Shown: positions 13,465 through 26,640, counted from the stretch's first letter. The stretch: 64,000 nucleotides of DNA from Przewalskia tangutica (GCA_029844215.1 CM056719.1:1-64000), one strand, 5' to 3'. Program-made: numbers and translations. Notes: generated by a model not told the origin, from the letters alone.

Positions 13465-14328
13465 TTGGCTAAAGCTGCTCCTGTTATTGCTACCAAGAAT
13501 GTTGCTGCTGCCAAGACTATTGTTGCTGCTGCTACTGTCCATGCTGCTGCTGCCAATTCTGTAGGACGTCGCGCAAATGTTAGAGCTCCAATTACTGTTG
13601 ATGCTGCTGCTGCTGCTACAAAACTGGTTGCTGCTGCAACTGTGACTGCTGCTATCTCTGATGTTGTACCTGCTGCTGATTCTGATTCTGATTTTGAGTC
13701 TACAGGTGATGAATTTGACAGTAGCGATGACTTCCGGTTAACATCAAATGCCGAGGAGATTGCTATGGCTAGCATCACAACACACAAATCTCGATCCATG
13801 CCACAACGAATAACTAGAGCTGCAGCTGCTATTGTAGCAGGTGCAGCAGTTAAAACACCTGATGCTGCTGGTTCTACAACTGGGGACACTAATGCAGACA
13901 CCATGCAGGTTGCAATAAATCAATTTGATGGCACATCATCCTCGGGTAGTGATTGTGTTGATACTGAAGAGGAGTATGTAGATACAGATGATGATGTTTC
14001 AGACTATGAAAAATCAGCCACAACAGCTGATGATTATGAGGAGGAAGAAGATGAGTATGAGTTAGATGATAACGACGAATATGAACTTCTTTCAAAGGAG
14101 ATACAGAGAGCAGAGAAGAGGGAGCGAGTCATAGGGGCAAGCCCATCTAACGACGAGTTTCCGATAGAATGGTCGGCAGAACCGATACGAGAATCACAGG
14201 TACAATTGAAGAAAAAGGGGATAGCCCCTGTCATCACATCAAGTGCAAAAAAAACAAGAGGACGACCAAGGAAAAACACAGTGTCTTCAGCCACAGCAGC
14301 ATTACCCAATAGAACCAGATATAGATGA
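13465..14328 (+). CDS. ORF1 C-terminal module, frameshifted: Ala-rich, acidic, AT-hook-like motif
   Basis: 287 residues in a different frame from the upstream ORF, so probably the detached C-terminus of the same protein. Residues ~1-70 are Ala/Val-rich and encoded by gctgct runs. Residues ~70-215 are strongly acidic (SDSDFEST, DTEEEYVDTDDDV, EEEEDEYELDDNDEYE). Near the end, KKTRGRPRKN resembles an AT-hook (core RGRP), which binds the minor groove of AT-rich DNA. I do not recognise a named domain for the acidic part. In a complete LINE an ORF2 with endonuclease and RT would be expected downstream; here the 3' UTR follows directly. Such a tail could tether the particle to AT-rich satellite chromatin, but that is inference. 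Confidence 0.6.
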   Translation: MAKAAPVIATKNVAAAKTIVAAATVHAAAANSVGRRANVRAPITVDAAAAATKLVAAATVTAAISDVVPAADSDSDFESTGDEFDSSDDFRLTSNAEEIAMASITTHKSRSMPQRITRAAAAIVAGAAVKTPDAAGSTTGDTNADTMQVAINQFDGTSSSGSDCVDTEEEYVDTDDDVSDYEKSATTADDYEEEEDEYELDDNDEYELLSKEIQRAEKRERVIGASPSNDEFPIEWSAEPIRESQVQLKKKGIAPVITSSAKKTRGRPRKNTVSSATAALPNRTRYR

Positions 14329-14460
14329 TCAAGTTCCAACAATATTTGGAAGAGGAAAAGGATTCGACACAACATCTAGAATTTTTTATAAGCCCAAAGC
14401 GTGATTATACTTTTGTACTTATAATTTATTCTCATTACTTTAGCATTATCTTGTGTAATA

Positions 14461-14493
14461 TCATCTCAGAGTGTATTATAAACTCTGTGATGA
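14461..14493 (+). other. Conserved LINE 3'-UTR stem-loop, copy 1
   Basis: Arms tcatctcagagt (14461-14472) and actctgtgatga (14482-14493) pair at 11 of 12 positions around a 9-base loop. The same structure with a compensatory pair change is at 26608-26640 in copy 2. In many LINEs a 3' hairpin is recognised by the reverse transcriptase. Confidence 0.65.
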
Positions 14494-14653
14494 TCATAGA
14501 GTACTTGGTTTTGGCTTCTTCTTTCTTTTTGCACTCTTGCTTTTAGAGGCCTGCGTGCCTCAGTCGGATTAGTCAGGTTTTGTACTTTACTTTTCCCCCC
14601 TTGGGCCCCCTGTATCCTTATTATCGATAAATAAAAATCGCCTTATAAAAAAA

Positions 14654-14667
14654 ATAACTTTTTCCTA
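14654..14667 (+). repeat. Target-site duplication, right copy (LINE copy 1)
   Basis: Exact copy of 11567-11580, immediately after the A-rich tail; the satellite then continues with gccaacgtcac. Confidence 0.9.
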
Positions 14668-17600
14668 GCCAACGTCACATATTATTGCATTTCTAAGCGT
14701 AGAAACTCAAATTCGTGATTTTTTTGCACTTTCGGTGGATATATTAGCACATGAATTTTCTAGAATCCGGTCGACGGTCTCTGATTGGCCTAAAATTCAC
14801 CCAGTCTATCAAAAATAGGTTGGTGATCGACACCCATAACCTTTTCAAAGCCAACGTCACATATTATTGCATTTCTAAGCGTAGAAACTCAAATTCGTGA
14901 TTTTTTGCACTTTCGGTGGATATTAGCACATGAATTTTCTAGAATCCGGTCGACGGTCTCTGATTGGCCTAAAATTCACCCAGTCTATCAAAAATAGGTT
15001 GGTGATCGACACCCATAACATTTTTATAGCCAACGTCACATATTATTGCATTTCTAAGCGTAGAAACTCAAATTCGTGATTTTTTTGCACTTTCGATGGA
15101 TATTAGCACATGAATTTTCTAGAATCCGGTCGACGATCTCTGATTGGCCAAAAATTCACCCAGTCTATCAAAAATAGGTTGGTGATCGACACCCATAACC
15201 TTTTCATAGCCAACGTCACATATTATTGCATTTCTAAGCGTAGAAACTCAAATTCATGATTTTTTTGCACTTTCGGTGGATATTATCACATGAATTTTCT
15301 AGAATCCGGTCGACGGTCTCTGATTAGCCTAAAATTCACACGGTCAATCACAAACAGTCTTGTGATTGATACCCATGACTTTGTCATGTCCGATATCGCA
15401 TTGTATTGAATTTCTAAGCCTAATAACTCAAATTCATGAATTTTTACACTATCGGCGGGTATTAGCATTCTGATTGGCCTAAAATTCGGTTGACGGTCTC
15501 TGATTGTCCTAAACTTCACCCAGTCTATCAAAAATAGGTTGGTGATCGACACCCATAACTTTTTCATAGCCAACATCACATATTATTGCATTTCTAAGCG
15601 TAGAAACTCAAATTCGTGATTTTTTTGTACTTTCGGTGGATATTAGCACATGAATTTTCTAAAATCCGGTCGACGGTCTCTGATTGGCCTAAAATTCACC
15701 CAGTCTATCAAAAATAGGTTGGTGATCGACACACATAACCTTTTCATAGCCAACGTCACATATTATTGCATTTTTAAGCGTAGAAAATCAAATTCGTGAT
15801 TTTTTTGCACTTTCGGTGGATATTAGCACATGATTTTCCTAGAATCCGGTCGACGATCTCTGATTGGCCTGAAATTCACACGGTCTATCAAAAATAGGTT
15901 GGTGATCGACACCCATAACCTTTTCATAGCCAACGTCACATATTATTGCATTTCTAAGCGTAGAAACTCAAATTCGTGATTTTTTTACACTTTGGGTGGA
16001 TATTAGCACATGAATTTTCTAGAATCTGGTCGACGGTCTCGGATTAGGCTAAAATTCACACGGTCAATCACAAACAGTCTTGTGATCGATACCCATCACT
16101 TCGTCATGGCCGATGTCGCATTTTATTGAATTTCTAAGCCTAAGAACTCAAATTCATGAATTTTTACACTTTCGGCGGGTATTAGCTTTTTTATTGGCCT
16201 AAAATTCGGTTGACGGTCTCTGATTGGCCTAAAATTCACCCAGCATCAAAAATAGGTTGGTGATCGACACACATAACCTTTTCATAGCCAACGTCACATA
16301 TTATTGCATTTCTAAGCGTAGAAACTCAAATTCGTGATTTTTTTACACTTTCAGTAGATATTAGCACATGAATTTTCTAGAATCCGGTCGACGGTCTCTG
16401 ATTGGCCTAAAATTCACCCAGTCTATCAAAAATAGGTTGTTGATCGACACCCATAACCTTTTCAAAGCCAACGTCACATATTATTGCATTTCTAAGCGTA
16501 GAAACTCAAATTCGTGATTTTTTTGCACTTTCGGTGGATATTAGCACATGAATTTTCTAGAATCCGGTCGACGGTCTCTGATTGGCCTAAAATTCTCGAT
16601 CTATCAAAAATAGGTTGGTGATCGACACCCATAACCTTTTCAAAGCCAACGTCACATATTATTGCATTTCTAAGCGTAGAAACTCAAATTCGTGATTTTT
16701 TTGCACTTTCGGTGGATATTAGCACATGAATTTTCTAGAATCAGGTCGACGGTCTCTGATTGGCCTACAATTCTCCCAGTCTATCAAAAATAGGTTGGTG
16801 ATCGACACCTATAACTTTTACAAAGCACACGTCACATATTATTGCATTTCTAAGCGTAGAAACGCAAATTCGTGATTTTTTTGCACTTTCGGTGGATATT
16901 AGCACATGAATTTTCTAGAATCCGGTCGACGGTCTCTGATTAGCCTAAAATTCACCCAGTCTATCAAAAATAGGTTGGTGATCGACACCCATAACCTTTC
17001 TATAGCCAACGTCACATATTATTGCATTTCTAAGCGTAGAAACTCAAATTCGTGATTTTTTTGCACTTTCGATGGATATTATCACATGAATTTTCTAGAA
17101 TCCGGTCGACGGTCTCTGATTGGCCTAAAATTCACCCAGTCTATCAAAAATAGGTTGGTGATCGACACCCATAACCTTTGTCATGGCCGATGTAGCATAT
17201 TATTGAATTTCTAAGCGTAGAAACTCAAATTCGTGATTTCTATTAACTTTCTGTGGATATTAGCACATGAATTTTCTAGAATTCGCTCGACGGTCTCTGA
17301 TTGGCATAAAATTCACCCAGTCTATCAAAAATAGGTTGGTGATCGACACCCATAACTTTTTCATAGCCAACGTCACATATTATTGCATATCTAAGCGTAG
17401 AAACTCAAATTCATGATTTTTTTACACTTTCGGCGGGTATTAGCATTCTTATTGGCCTAAAATTCGGTTGACGGTCTCTGATTGGCCTAAACTTCACCCA
17501 GTCTTTCAAAAATAGGTTGGTGATCGACACCCATAACTTTTTCCTAGCCAACGTCACATATTATTGCATTTCTAATCGTAGAAACTCAAATTCGTGATTT

Positions 17601-20600
17601 TTTTGCACTTTCGGTGGATTAATGCACATGAATTTTCTAGAATCCGGTCGACGGTCTCTGATTGGCCTAAAATTCACCCAGTCTATCAAAAATAGGTTGT
17701 TGATCGACACCCATAACCTTTTCAAAGCCAACGTCACATATTATTGCATTTCTAAGCGAAGAAACTCAAATTCGTGATTTTTTTGCACTTTCGGTGGATA
17801 TTAGCACATGAATTTCTAGAATCTGGTCGACGGTATCTGATTGTCCTAAAATTCACCCAGTCTATCAAAAATAGGTTGGTGATCGACACCCATAACCTTT
17901 TCATAGCCAACGTCACATATTATTGCATTTCTAAGCGTAGAAACTCAAATTCGTGATTTTTTGCACTTTCGGTGGATATTAGCACATTAATTTTCTAGAA
18001 TCTGGTCGACGGTATCTGATTGGCCTAAAATTCACCCAGTCTATCAAAAATAGGTTGGTGATCGACACCTATAACTTTTTCAAAGCCAACGTCACATATT
18101 ATTGCATTTCTAAGCGTAGAAACTCAAATTCGTGATTTTTTTGCACTTTCGGTGGATATTAGCACATGAATTTTCTAGAATCCGGTCGACGGTCTCTGAT
18201 TGGCCTAAAATTCACCCAGTCTATCAAAAATAGGTTGGTGATCGACACCCATAACCTTTTCATAGCCAACGTTACATATTATTGCATTTCTAAGCGTAGA
18301 AACTCAAATTCGTGATTTTTTTGCACTTTCGATGGATATTAGCACATGAATTTTCTAGAATCCGGTCGACGATCTCTGATTGGCCAAAAATTCACCCAGT
18401 CTATCAAAAATAGGTTGGTGATCGACACCCATAACCTTTTCATAGCCAACGTCACATATTATTGCATTTCTAAGCGTAGAAACTCAAATTCGTGATTTTT
18501 TTGCACTTTCGGTGGATATTAGCACATGAATTTTCTAGAATCCGGTCGACGGTCTCTGATTAGCCTAAAATTCACACGGTCAATCACAAACAGTCTTGTG
18601 ATCGATACCCATTACTTCGTCATGGCCGATGTCGCATTTTATTGAATTTCTAAGCCTAAGAACTCAAATTCATGAATTTTTACACTTTCGGCGGGTATTA
18701 GCATTCTGATTGGCCTAAAATTCGGTTGACGGTCTCTGATTGGCCTAAAATTCACCCAGTCTATCAAAAATAGGTTGGTGATCGACACCCATAACTTTTT
18801 CATAGCCAACGTCACATATTTTTACATTTCTAAGCGTAGAAACTCAAATTCGTGATTTTTTTGCACTTTCGGTGGATATTAGCACATGAATTTTCTAGAA
18901 TCCGGTCGACGGTCTCTGATTGGCCTAAAATTCACCCAGTCTATCAAAAATAGGTTGGTGATCGACACCCATAACCTTTTCAAAGCCAACGTCACATATT
19001 ATTGCATTTCTAAGCCTAAGAACTCTAATTCATGAATTTTTACACTTTCGGCGGCGGGTATTAGCATTCTGATTGGCTTAAAATTCGGTTGACGGTCTCT
19101 GATTGGCATAAAATTCACCCAGTCTATCAAAAATAGGTTGGTGATCGACACCCATAACCTTTTCATAGCCAACGTCACATATTATTGCATTTCTAAGCGT
19201 AGAAACTCAAATTCGTGATTTTTTTGCACTTTCGGTGGATATTAGCACATGAATTTTCTAGAATCAGGTCGACGGTCTCTGATTGGCCTAAAATTCTCCC
19301 AGTCTATCAAAAATAGGTTGGTGATCGACACCTATAACTTTTTCAAAAGCCAACGTCACATATTATTGCATTTCTAAGCGTAGAAACTCAAATTCGTGAT
19401 TTTTTTGCACTTTCGGTGGATATTAGCACATGAATTTTCTAGAATCCGGTCGACGGTCTCTGATTGGCCTAAAATTCACCCAGTCTATCAAAAATAGGTT
19501 GGTGATCGACAGCCATAACCTTTTCATAGCCAACGTCACATATTATTGCATTTCTAAGCGTAGAAACTCAAATTCGTGATTTTTTTGCACTTTCGATGGA
19601 TATTAGAAAATGAATTTTCTAGAATCCGGTCGACGGTCTCTGATTGGCCAAAAATTCACCCAGTCTATCAAAAATAGGTTGGTGATCGACACCCATAACC
19701 TTTTCATCGCCAACGTCACATATTATTGCATTTCTAAGCGTAGAAACTCAAATTCGTGATTTTTTTGCACTTTCGGTGGATATTAGCACATGAATTTTCT
19801 AGAATCCGGTCGACGGTCTCTGATTAGCCTAAAATTCACACGGTCAATCACAAACAGTCTTGTGATCGATACCCATGACTTCGTCATGGCCGATGTCGCA
19901 TTTTATTGAATTTCTAAGCCTAAGAACTCAAATTCATGAATTTTTACACTTTCGGCGGCGGGTATTAGCATTTTGATTGCCCTAAAATTCGGTTGACGGT
20001 CTCTGATTGGCATAAAATTCACCAAGTCTATCAAAAATAGATTGGAGATCGACACCCATAACTTTTTCATAGCCAACGTCACATATTATTGCATTTCTAA
20101 GCGTAGAAACTCAAATTCGTGATTTTTTTGCACTTTCGGTGGATATTAGCACATGAATTTTCTAGAATCCGGTCGACGGTCTCTGATTGGCCTAAAATTC
20201 ACCCAGTCTATCAAAAATAGGTTGGTGATCGACACCCATAACCTTTTCAAAGCCAACGTCACATATTATTGAATTTCTAAGCCTAATAACTCAAATTCAT
20301 GAATTTTTACACTTTCGGCGGGTTTTAGCATTCTGATTGGCCTAAAATTCGGTTGACGGTCTCTGATTGTCCTAAACTTCACCCAGTCTATCAAAAATAG
20401 GTTGGTGATCGACACCCATAACCTTTTCATAGCCAACGTCACATATTATTGCATTTCTAAGCGTAGAAACTCAAATTCGTGATTTTTTTGCACTTTCGGT
20501 GGATATTAGCACATGAATTTTCTAGAATCCGGTCGACGGTCTCTGATTAGCCTAAAATTCACACGGTCAATCACAAACAGTCTTGTGATCGATACCCATA

Positions 20601-21045
20601 ACTTTTTCATGGCCGATGTCGCATTTTATTGAATTTCTAAGCCTAAGAACTCAAATTCATGAATTTTTACACTTTCGGCGGATATTAGCATTCTGATTGG
20701 CCTAAAATTCGGTTGACGGTCTCTGATTGGCCTAAACTTCACCCAGTCTATCAAAAATAGGTTGGTGATCGACACCCATAACTTTTTCGTAGCCAACGTC
20801 ACATATTATTGCATTTCTAAGCGTAGAAACTCAAATTCGTGATTTGTTTGCACTTTCGGTGGATATTAGCACATGAATTTTCTAGAATCAGGTCGACGGT
20901 CTCTGATTGGCCTAAAATTCACCCAGTCTATCAAAAATAGGTTGGTGATCGACACCTATAACCTTTTCAAAGGCAACGTCACATATTATTGCATTTCTAA
21001 GCGTAGAAACTCAAATTCGTGATTTTTTTGCACTTTCGGTGGATA
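14668..21045 (+). repeat. ~180-bp satellite array, type A with interspersed type B monomers
   Basis: Continues the array in phase. Type B monomers carry cacggtcaatcacaaacagt, a gccgatgtcgcattttattg segment, and an internal duplication giving attggcctaaaattcggttg. B monomers start at 15338, 16058, 18575, 19838 and 20562. The intervals of 720, 1263 and 724 bp are multiples of the monomer (four or seven), so an A-A-A-B unit of about 720 bp is the basic higher-order pattern. No genes. Confidence 0.95.
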
Positions 21046-23246
21046 ACACATTATCTAAAATTCAGGCGACGATCTCTGATTGGCTTAATAATCATCCGGT
21101 CAATCAAAAACAGGCTTCCAATTGACTCATATTAGTTCGGCATGGCCAACATCACAAATTATTGCATTTTAAGCCAAACAACTCAAATTCGTGATTTTTT
21201 AGCACACAAATTTTCTTAACTTTGATCGTCAATCTCTGATTGGCCTAAAATTAATCCAATCCATCAAAAATAGGCTAGTGATTGACACCTATTACTTTGT
21301 CATGGCCGACGTATGCATTTCTAAGCCAAGAAACGCAAATTCATGATATTTCCGTTTCCGGTGGATTAATGCACACAAATATTTTGGAATTCGATCGACG
21401 ATCTCTGATTGGCCTAAAATTCATCCAATCAATCCAAAACAGGTTGGTGATCGACACCCATTACTTCTCCATGGCCGACATCGCGTATTATTACATTTCC
21501 AAGCCAAGAAACTCAAATTCGTGATTTTTTGCACTTTCGATGTGTATTAGCACACAAATTTTTTAAAATTCGGTTGATGATCTCTGATTGCCCTAAAATT
21601 CATCTGGTCCATCAAAAATAGGCTGGTGATCGACACTTATTACTTCGTCATGGCCGACGTCGCGTATTATTTCATTTCTAAGCCAAGAAACTCAAATTCG
21701 TAATTTTTTACATACTCGGTAAGTATTAGCACACAGATTATCTTAAATTCGGGCGACGATCTCTGATTGGCTTAATAATCATCCGGTCCATCAAAAGCAG
21801 GCTGTTGATCGACGCCTATTACTTCGTCATGGCCTACATCGGGTATTATTGCATTTCTGAGCCAAGAAACTCAAATTCGTGATTTTTTACATTTTCGGTG
21901 GGTATTAGCACACAAATTTTCTGGATTCCAATCGGCGATCTCTTATTAGGCTAAAATTCATTCAATCCATAAAAAATAGGCTGGTGATCGACGTTCATTA
22001 CTTCGTCATGGCCGACGTCGCATATTATTTTATTTCTAATCCAAGAAACTCAAATTCGTGATTTATTATATTTTCGGTGGGTATTAGCACACAAATTTTC
22101 TGGAATCCGATCGATGACCTTTTATTGGCCTAAAATTCATTCGGTCCATCAAATACATGCTGGTGATCGACACGTATTATTTCGTCATGGCCAACGCTGC
22201 GTATTATTGAATTTCTAAGCCAAGAATCTGAAATTCGTGATTTTTTACTTTTTTGGTGGATATTAGCACACAATTTTTTTGGAATCCGATCGACGATCTC
22301 TGATTGGCCTAAAATTAATCCAATCCATCAAAAATAGGCTGGTGATCGACACCCATTACTTCGTCATGGCCGACGTCGCGTATTATTTCATGTCAAAGCC
22401 AGAAAACTCAAATTCGTGATTTTTTACATATTCGGTGACATATTTTCTGGATCCGATCGACGATCTCTGATAGGCCTAAAATTCAGCCGGTCCATCAAAA
22501 ATAGGCTGGTGATCGACACCCATTACATTGTCATTGCCGACGTCGCATACTATTGATTTCTAAGTCTAAAAACTCAAATTCATAATTTTTTGCACTTTCG
22601 GTGTGTATTAACACATAATTTTCTAAAATTCGGTTGTCGATCTTTGAATTTTGTCCTAAAATTCATCTGGTCCATCAAAAATAGGCTTGTGATCGACTCC
22701 TATTACTTTTTCATTGCCGACGTTGCGTATTATTGTATTCCAAAGCCAAGAAAATCAAATTTGAGATTTTTTGCACTTTCGGTGTGTATTAGCACACATA
22801 TTTTCTAAAATTCGGTCGACGATCTTTGATTGGCCTAAAATTCATCTGGTCTATCAAAAACTGGCTGGTGATCGACACATATTACTTCGTCGTGGCCGAC
22901 GTCACATATTATTGCATTTCTAAGCCAAGAAACTTAAATTCGTGATTTTTTACATTTTCGGTGGATATTAGCACACAAATTTTTTGGAATCTGATCGACG
23001 ATCTCTGATTGACCTAAAATTCATTTAATCAATCAAAAAACAAGCTGGTGATCGACACCCATTACTTCGTCATGGCCGACGTCGCATATTATTACATTTC
23101 TAATCCGAGAAACTCAAAATCGTTATTTTTTACATTTTCGATGGATATTAACATACAGATTTTCTGGAATCCGATCGACGATCGACGATCTCTGATTGGC
23201 CTAAAATTCATCTTGTTCATCAAAAATAGGCTGGTGATCGACACCT
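21046..23246 (+). repeat. Divergent satellite monomers, type C
   Basis: Same landmarks in altered form: ggctggtgatcgacacc, tacttcgtcatggccgacgt, ttctaagccaagaaactcaa and cgatcgacgatctctgattg. Monomers differ from one another much more than in the type A region, as expected of older sequence at an array margin where homogenisation is weak. A small internal duplication (gatcgacgatcgacgatc) is at ~23165-23190. ORFs here are artefacts of the repeat. Confidence 0.92.
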
Positions 23247-23261
23247 ATTACTTTGTCATGG
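23247..23261 (+). repeat. Target-site duplication, left copy (LINE copy 2)
   Basis: attactttgtcatgg, identical to 26770-26784. It occupies the same monomer phase as the TSD of LINE copy 1. Confidence 0.9.
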
Positions 23262-23359
23262 GATAAGTCATAGTCTGTGAACAGTAAACCCTAGCGCCGT
23301 CGGCGTGAGCGATGGCGCGGCGTTCTGCATTCAGACCAACTCGGCTACTACGCGGCGGG

Positions 23360-23936
23360 ACCACCACCAAAAGCTTCGTCTTAACGAGCCCGTCATTCCC
23401 ATACCTACCACGAACGTCGATTCTTCCTAAAACGTCGGGAAATTCAGATCGAAAAACGCCCAGCTTTTCCGATCGTCATTCCAATTTTCCGGCGAACTCC
23501 GGCTGAGTTGACGGACGGGGTTGGTACCATCTGATTCGTCATCCCCTCCCCGTCATTTCTATACCCACCACGAGCTTCGATTCTCTCTAAATCTTCGATT
23601 CACTAAAATCTAAAAACGTAAACCCTAAACGCCGCCTTCCATTTTCCGGCGACACCAGGTCCTGTCGACGGTCGTGAGTGATACCAGCAGTCTCACCGTC
23701 TCCAGCCCGTCATTTTGCACCCACCCACGACTGTCAATTTTCTCCAGATCGCCGGGACGACCAAATCGTTTTTTCCGACGGTTTGAGTTCGATTTCCGGT
23801 CGGTTCAGGTATTGTCGAGGGTCGTGGTTGGTACCATTGTGTTCGTCTCAACAAGCTCTACAATTCCCATTAAATTCCGAAGCACAACACTCGTTTTTTC
23901 AAATTCTCCATATTTTCCGGCGAACCGCCGGCGGCA
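23360..23936 (+). promoter_or_regulatory. LINE 5' region with ~150-157-bp tandem units (three to four)
   Basis: Anchors gttgacggacggggttggta (23507), gtcgacggtcgtgagtgata (23664) and gtcgagggtcgtggttggta (23814) are 157 and 150 bp apart. Each follows a ttttccgg(c/t) block; a partial unit leads into the ATG at 23937. The unit number differs from copy 1. Confidence 0.6.
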
Positions 23937-25735
23937 ATGGCGGCGGCTGCGGCTGGGCAGCCACCAATTGAGGTTGTCCAGTCCATTTCTTCTGATTTTC
24001 CACCACTAATGACCCCCCAATGCAATAATTCATTGACTTTGGATCAAAATGGTATTTTCCGTGAACATCGCCAAACAATAATTGATGCGGTGGTGCAGCC
24101 CACAGCGGCAATTCAGCCGGTCTTACACTGAATTCAGTTTGCTCATGTTCTCCAATCATCATCTCACAACCTGGATCAGCGGGTCCCAACAAAGCTCAGA
24201 ATGGTCAAATACCACCTCCGTTAGCACCTAAAAAGGTAAATTATCTACACGGAGAACCTACATTATTGCTACAGAAATCTGAAATTGATGTGTTGATAGC
24301 GCGTCAAGATTTGAAATGGGCGGTAATAGGTAAATTTAGTCATGGCATGCCTAACATAGATTTTCTGAGGACTGAATTACCTAAACAGTTGAAATTGAAA
24401 GCCCAGGTTAGAATTGGTTATCTTTAGCGTCATATTCTGATTCGATGCTCCATTGAAGAAGATTATGATACGCTTATGTCCATCTCTTCCAGCTTTGATA
24501 TTAAAGACAAGAGGGAATCCTATCCTTTACGCACTATGAAATATGATGTTTCATTTGACCCTACAAAAGAAACTAGTATAGCTTGGGCTTGGGTTTCATT
24601 TCCTAACCTTCCACCTGTCTACTTTGATGAGTCTATCCTATTGTCTATTGCTTCTGCTGTTGGTAGACCCATTTGTGTTGATGCGGCTACCAAAAATATG
24701 ACCCGTCCTAGTTGTGCTAAGGTTAAGGTCGAACTAGATTTGTTGCGTCAACACCCCAAACATATCCAAATCCAAATTGCTACGGAAGGAGGAATTCAAA
24801 CAAACTCTTACAAGATTCAGTTTGACTTTCTCCCAAAGTATTGCACTAATTGTTCCCTTCAAGGACATGATGTGCACGGGTGTTGGAAACTCAATCCTGA
24901 GATGAGACCTTCGAAGGACAAAGAAAATACACATCTTGCTCCCCCTCCTCCAAAAGACAACCCACAAAACCCAAACTCCCTGGATAATCCTAACAAAACA
25001 AACAATCCACCCAAAAATCCAAATCCAGCCAAAGAAACCCCCAAAACTACAAATCAAGCCAAAGAAGCCCCCAAAAATCCAAATGACTGGCAAACAGTTG
25101 CCAGTAAAAAACGAAAGAAAAATAATCCACAAGTCCAAAAGCCAAAGACCAAAAATACTGGGAATCAAAACCAGCCTAAAAAATCTAAAGTTAACCAAAA
25201 ACAACCTCCAAACAAAAACACACAAGCCTCTATAGCACAACCCTCAGAAACTCCACTCATCCCCACTCCACTACCTACCCCCACACCTACTCCAAACCAT
25301 CTACAACACTCCCTTCCTTTATTTCAATTCATGGCACAATCACTTCCCAGTTGCAAGGCCTCCTCCGCCTTACCTATCCACACGCCTTCCTACTATAACC
25401 CACCCTTACCACAATGCCCACCCACCGAGTCCACTCACCTCCCCTCAGAACCAAACCCAACTGAGACCACACCACATCCATCTCTACCCGACACCACACC
25501 CTTTTCTCCACCAAAACCCATACCACCTCCAGGCCACACCTTTCGCCCGTACTGCACTCCAGATACCACACCCCTCCCTCCACTCACCCTTACTCACCCC
25601 TTATCCCCATTGGATATTGGGAAAGCCAAAGCTAAACGCCCTATCTTTTCTTCCGCACCCTCTTCCCCTCCTGTTAATCTTGCGCTACATTCTTTAGCCA
25701 AGAATTCTGTGTCTTTGAGCAGAAGCTTATACTAG
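23937..25735 (+). pseudogene. LINE ORF1 protein, disrupted
   Basis: The N-terminal part starts MAAAAAGQPPIEVVQ at 23937 and stops at 24131. The rest of the protein is in another frame from about 24230. That frame has a stop (tag) at about 24426, inside the DUF4283 domain where copy 1 has a sense codon. It is then open to 25735 (419 residues from 24476). It shows DUF4283 sequence, the knuckle CTNCSLQGHDVHGC (C-x2-C-x4-H-x4-C) and a long Pro/Thr/Lys/Asn-rich low-complexity region (~150 to 400 of the open segment), longer than in copy 1. Role as for copy 1: RNA-binding ORF1 of a plant LINE. Beyond 25735 the other frames still spell short acidic stretches (DDDVEVEVDIHENPWYEDD), the decayed equivalent of the acidic tail. 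Confidence 0.8.
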
Positions 25736-26607
25736 CCCCCTCTTACGATAGTGTGAGGAGGATTTGTGGTAATGAGTTTGTCAACTTGAGGATGATGATG
25801 TAGAGGTAGAGGTTGATATCCATGAGAATCCATGGTATGAGGATGATAATTTTGTTGACATGGTGACTTATTTGATGAGGATAGGGATACGATGATGGAT
25901 ACACGGTATGGCATTGCACTCCTGAGGTATCGGATGCTTACACGGATGATTTTGATCCTTTTATGGGCATAAGGCTTCAGGGTGATGAGATTCCATAGGT
26001 TACACGGTACCTGGCCGGTTGACGGGCTATTCCGATTAGGAGCGAGGATATTCGAGATTTGAGATTGCGACGGTGATGAAATTAATCGGCGGTGCACGTA
26101 TTTCATCAAAACCTTCATGGAAGCGAAACGGCTCGATTGTGGCGTCGAGAGCGGCGGGGTTACACGCGAACAACTATGGCCCATCTTTGGATATCATTAG
26201 AGAGGCCCGAAAGGAAGAGGAGCAGGTTCTGAGCACATCAGCCTACACTCATCGTAGCGCGGCGGATGATAGCGAGATATGAGCGGCCGGAAATGGAAAA
26301 TACATGGGGATTGGTACTGACGAGTTAGATCGGATACTTAGGAAAATGACAGATGCATTGATGGCTCAGCCAGACCCAGTTCCATTGGTTCCAGTACAGA
26401 GAGATGCTCTGAAGATTACACATCGGGCAACCTCATCCATCACTACAAGATCGGATCGGATCGGACCTGAATTCCTAGTACATGATCGGATGTCTAGAAT
26501 ATCCGGGGATGAAGAAGAGACAGTTGAAGACTTTGTATGCCCGGAGGTAATTTATAGCTTTAGGCTTACATTGTATCTTCATTTTGTTTGTATCCGCATT
26601 TGTAGTA

Positions 26608-26640
26608 TCATCATCGAGTATGTTATAAACTCGGTGATGA
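26608..26640 (+). other. Conserved LINE 3'-UTR stem-loop, copy 2
   Basis: Arms tcatcatcgagt (26608-26619) and actcggtgatga (26629-26640). Compared with copy 1 an A-T pair has become C-G with both sides changed and a neighbouring C-G has become T-G, so pairing is kept. Confidence 0.65.

Larger units (their letters stand above)
11581..14653 (+). mobile_element. LINE-derived non-autonomous element, copy 1
   Basis: A 3.07-kb insertion into the satellite, flanked by a perfect 14-bp TSD and ending in an A-rich tail (ataaaaaaaa), the hallmarks of target-primed reverse transcription. Order: short T/A-rich start, a 5' region of ~150-bp repeats, ORF1 (DUF4283 plus CCHC knuckle), an Ala-rich then acidic tail with an AT-hook-like motif, and a 3' UTR with a stem-loop. 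No endonuclease or reverse transcriptase is present. The element must have moved using enzymes made elsewhere. Confidence 0.9.

Noticed and set aside
13419..13904. Ala-rich 161-residue ORF on the minus strand
   Set aside because: It is the antisense of the gctgct-rich ORF1 tail; GCT/GCA repeats stay open on both strands.
11844..23670. Shared gtcgacggt between the LINE 5' units and the satellite (ggtcgacggtctctg)
   Set aside because: Only 9 bp match and the surrounding sequences are unrelated; most likely coincidence.
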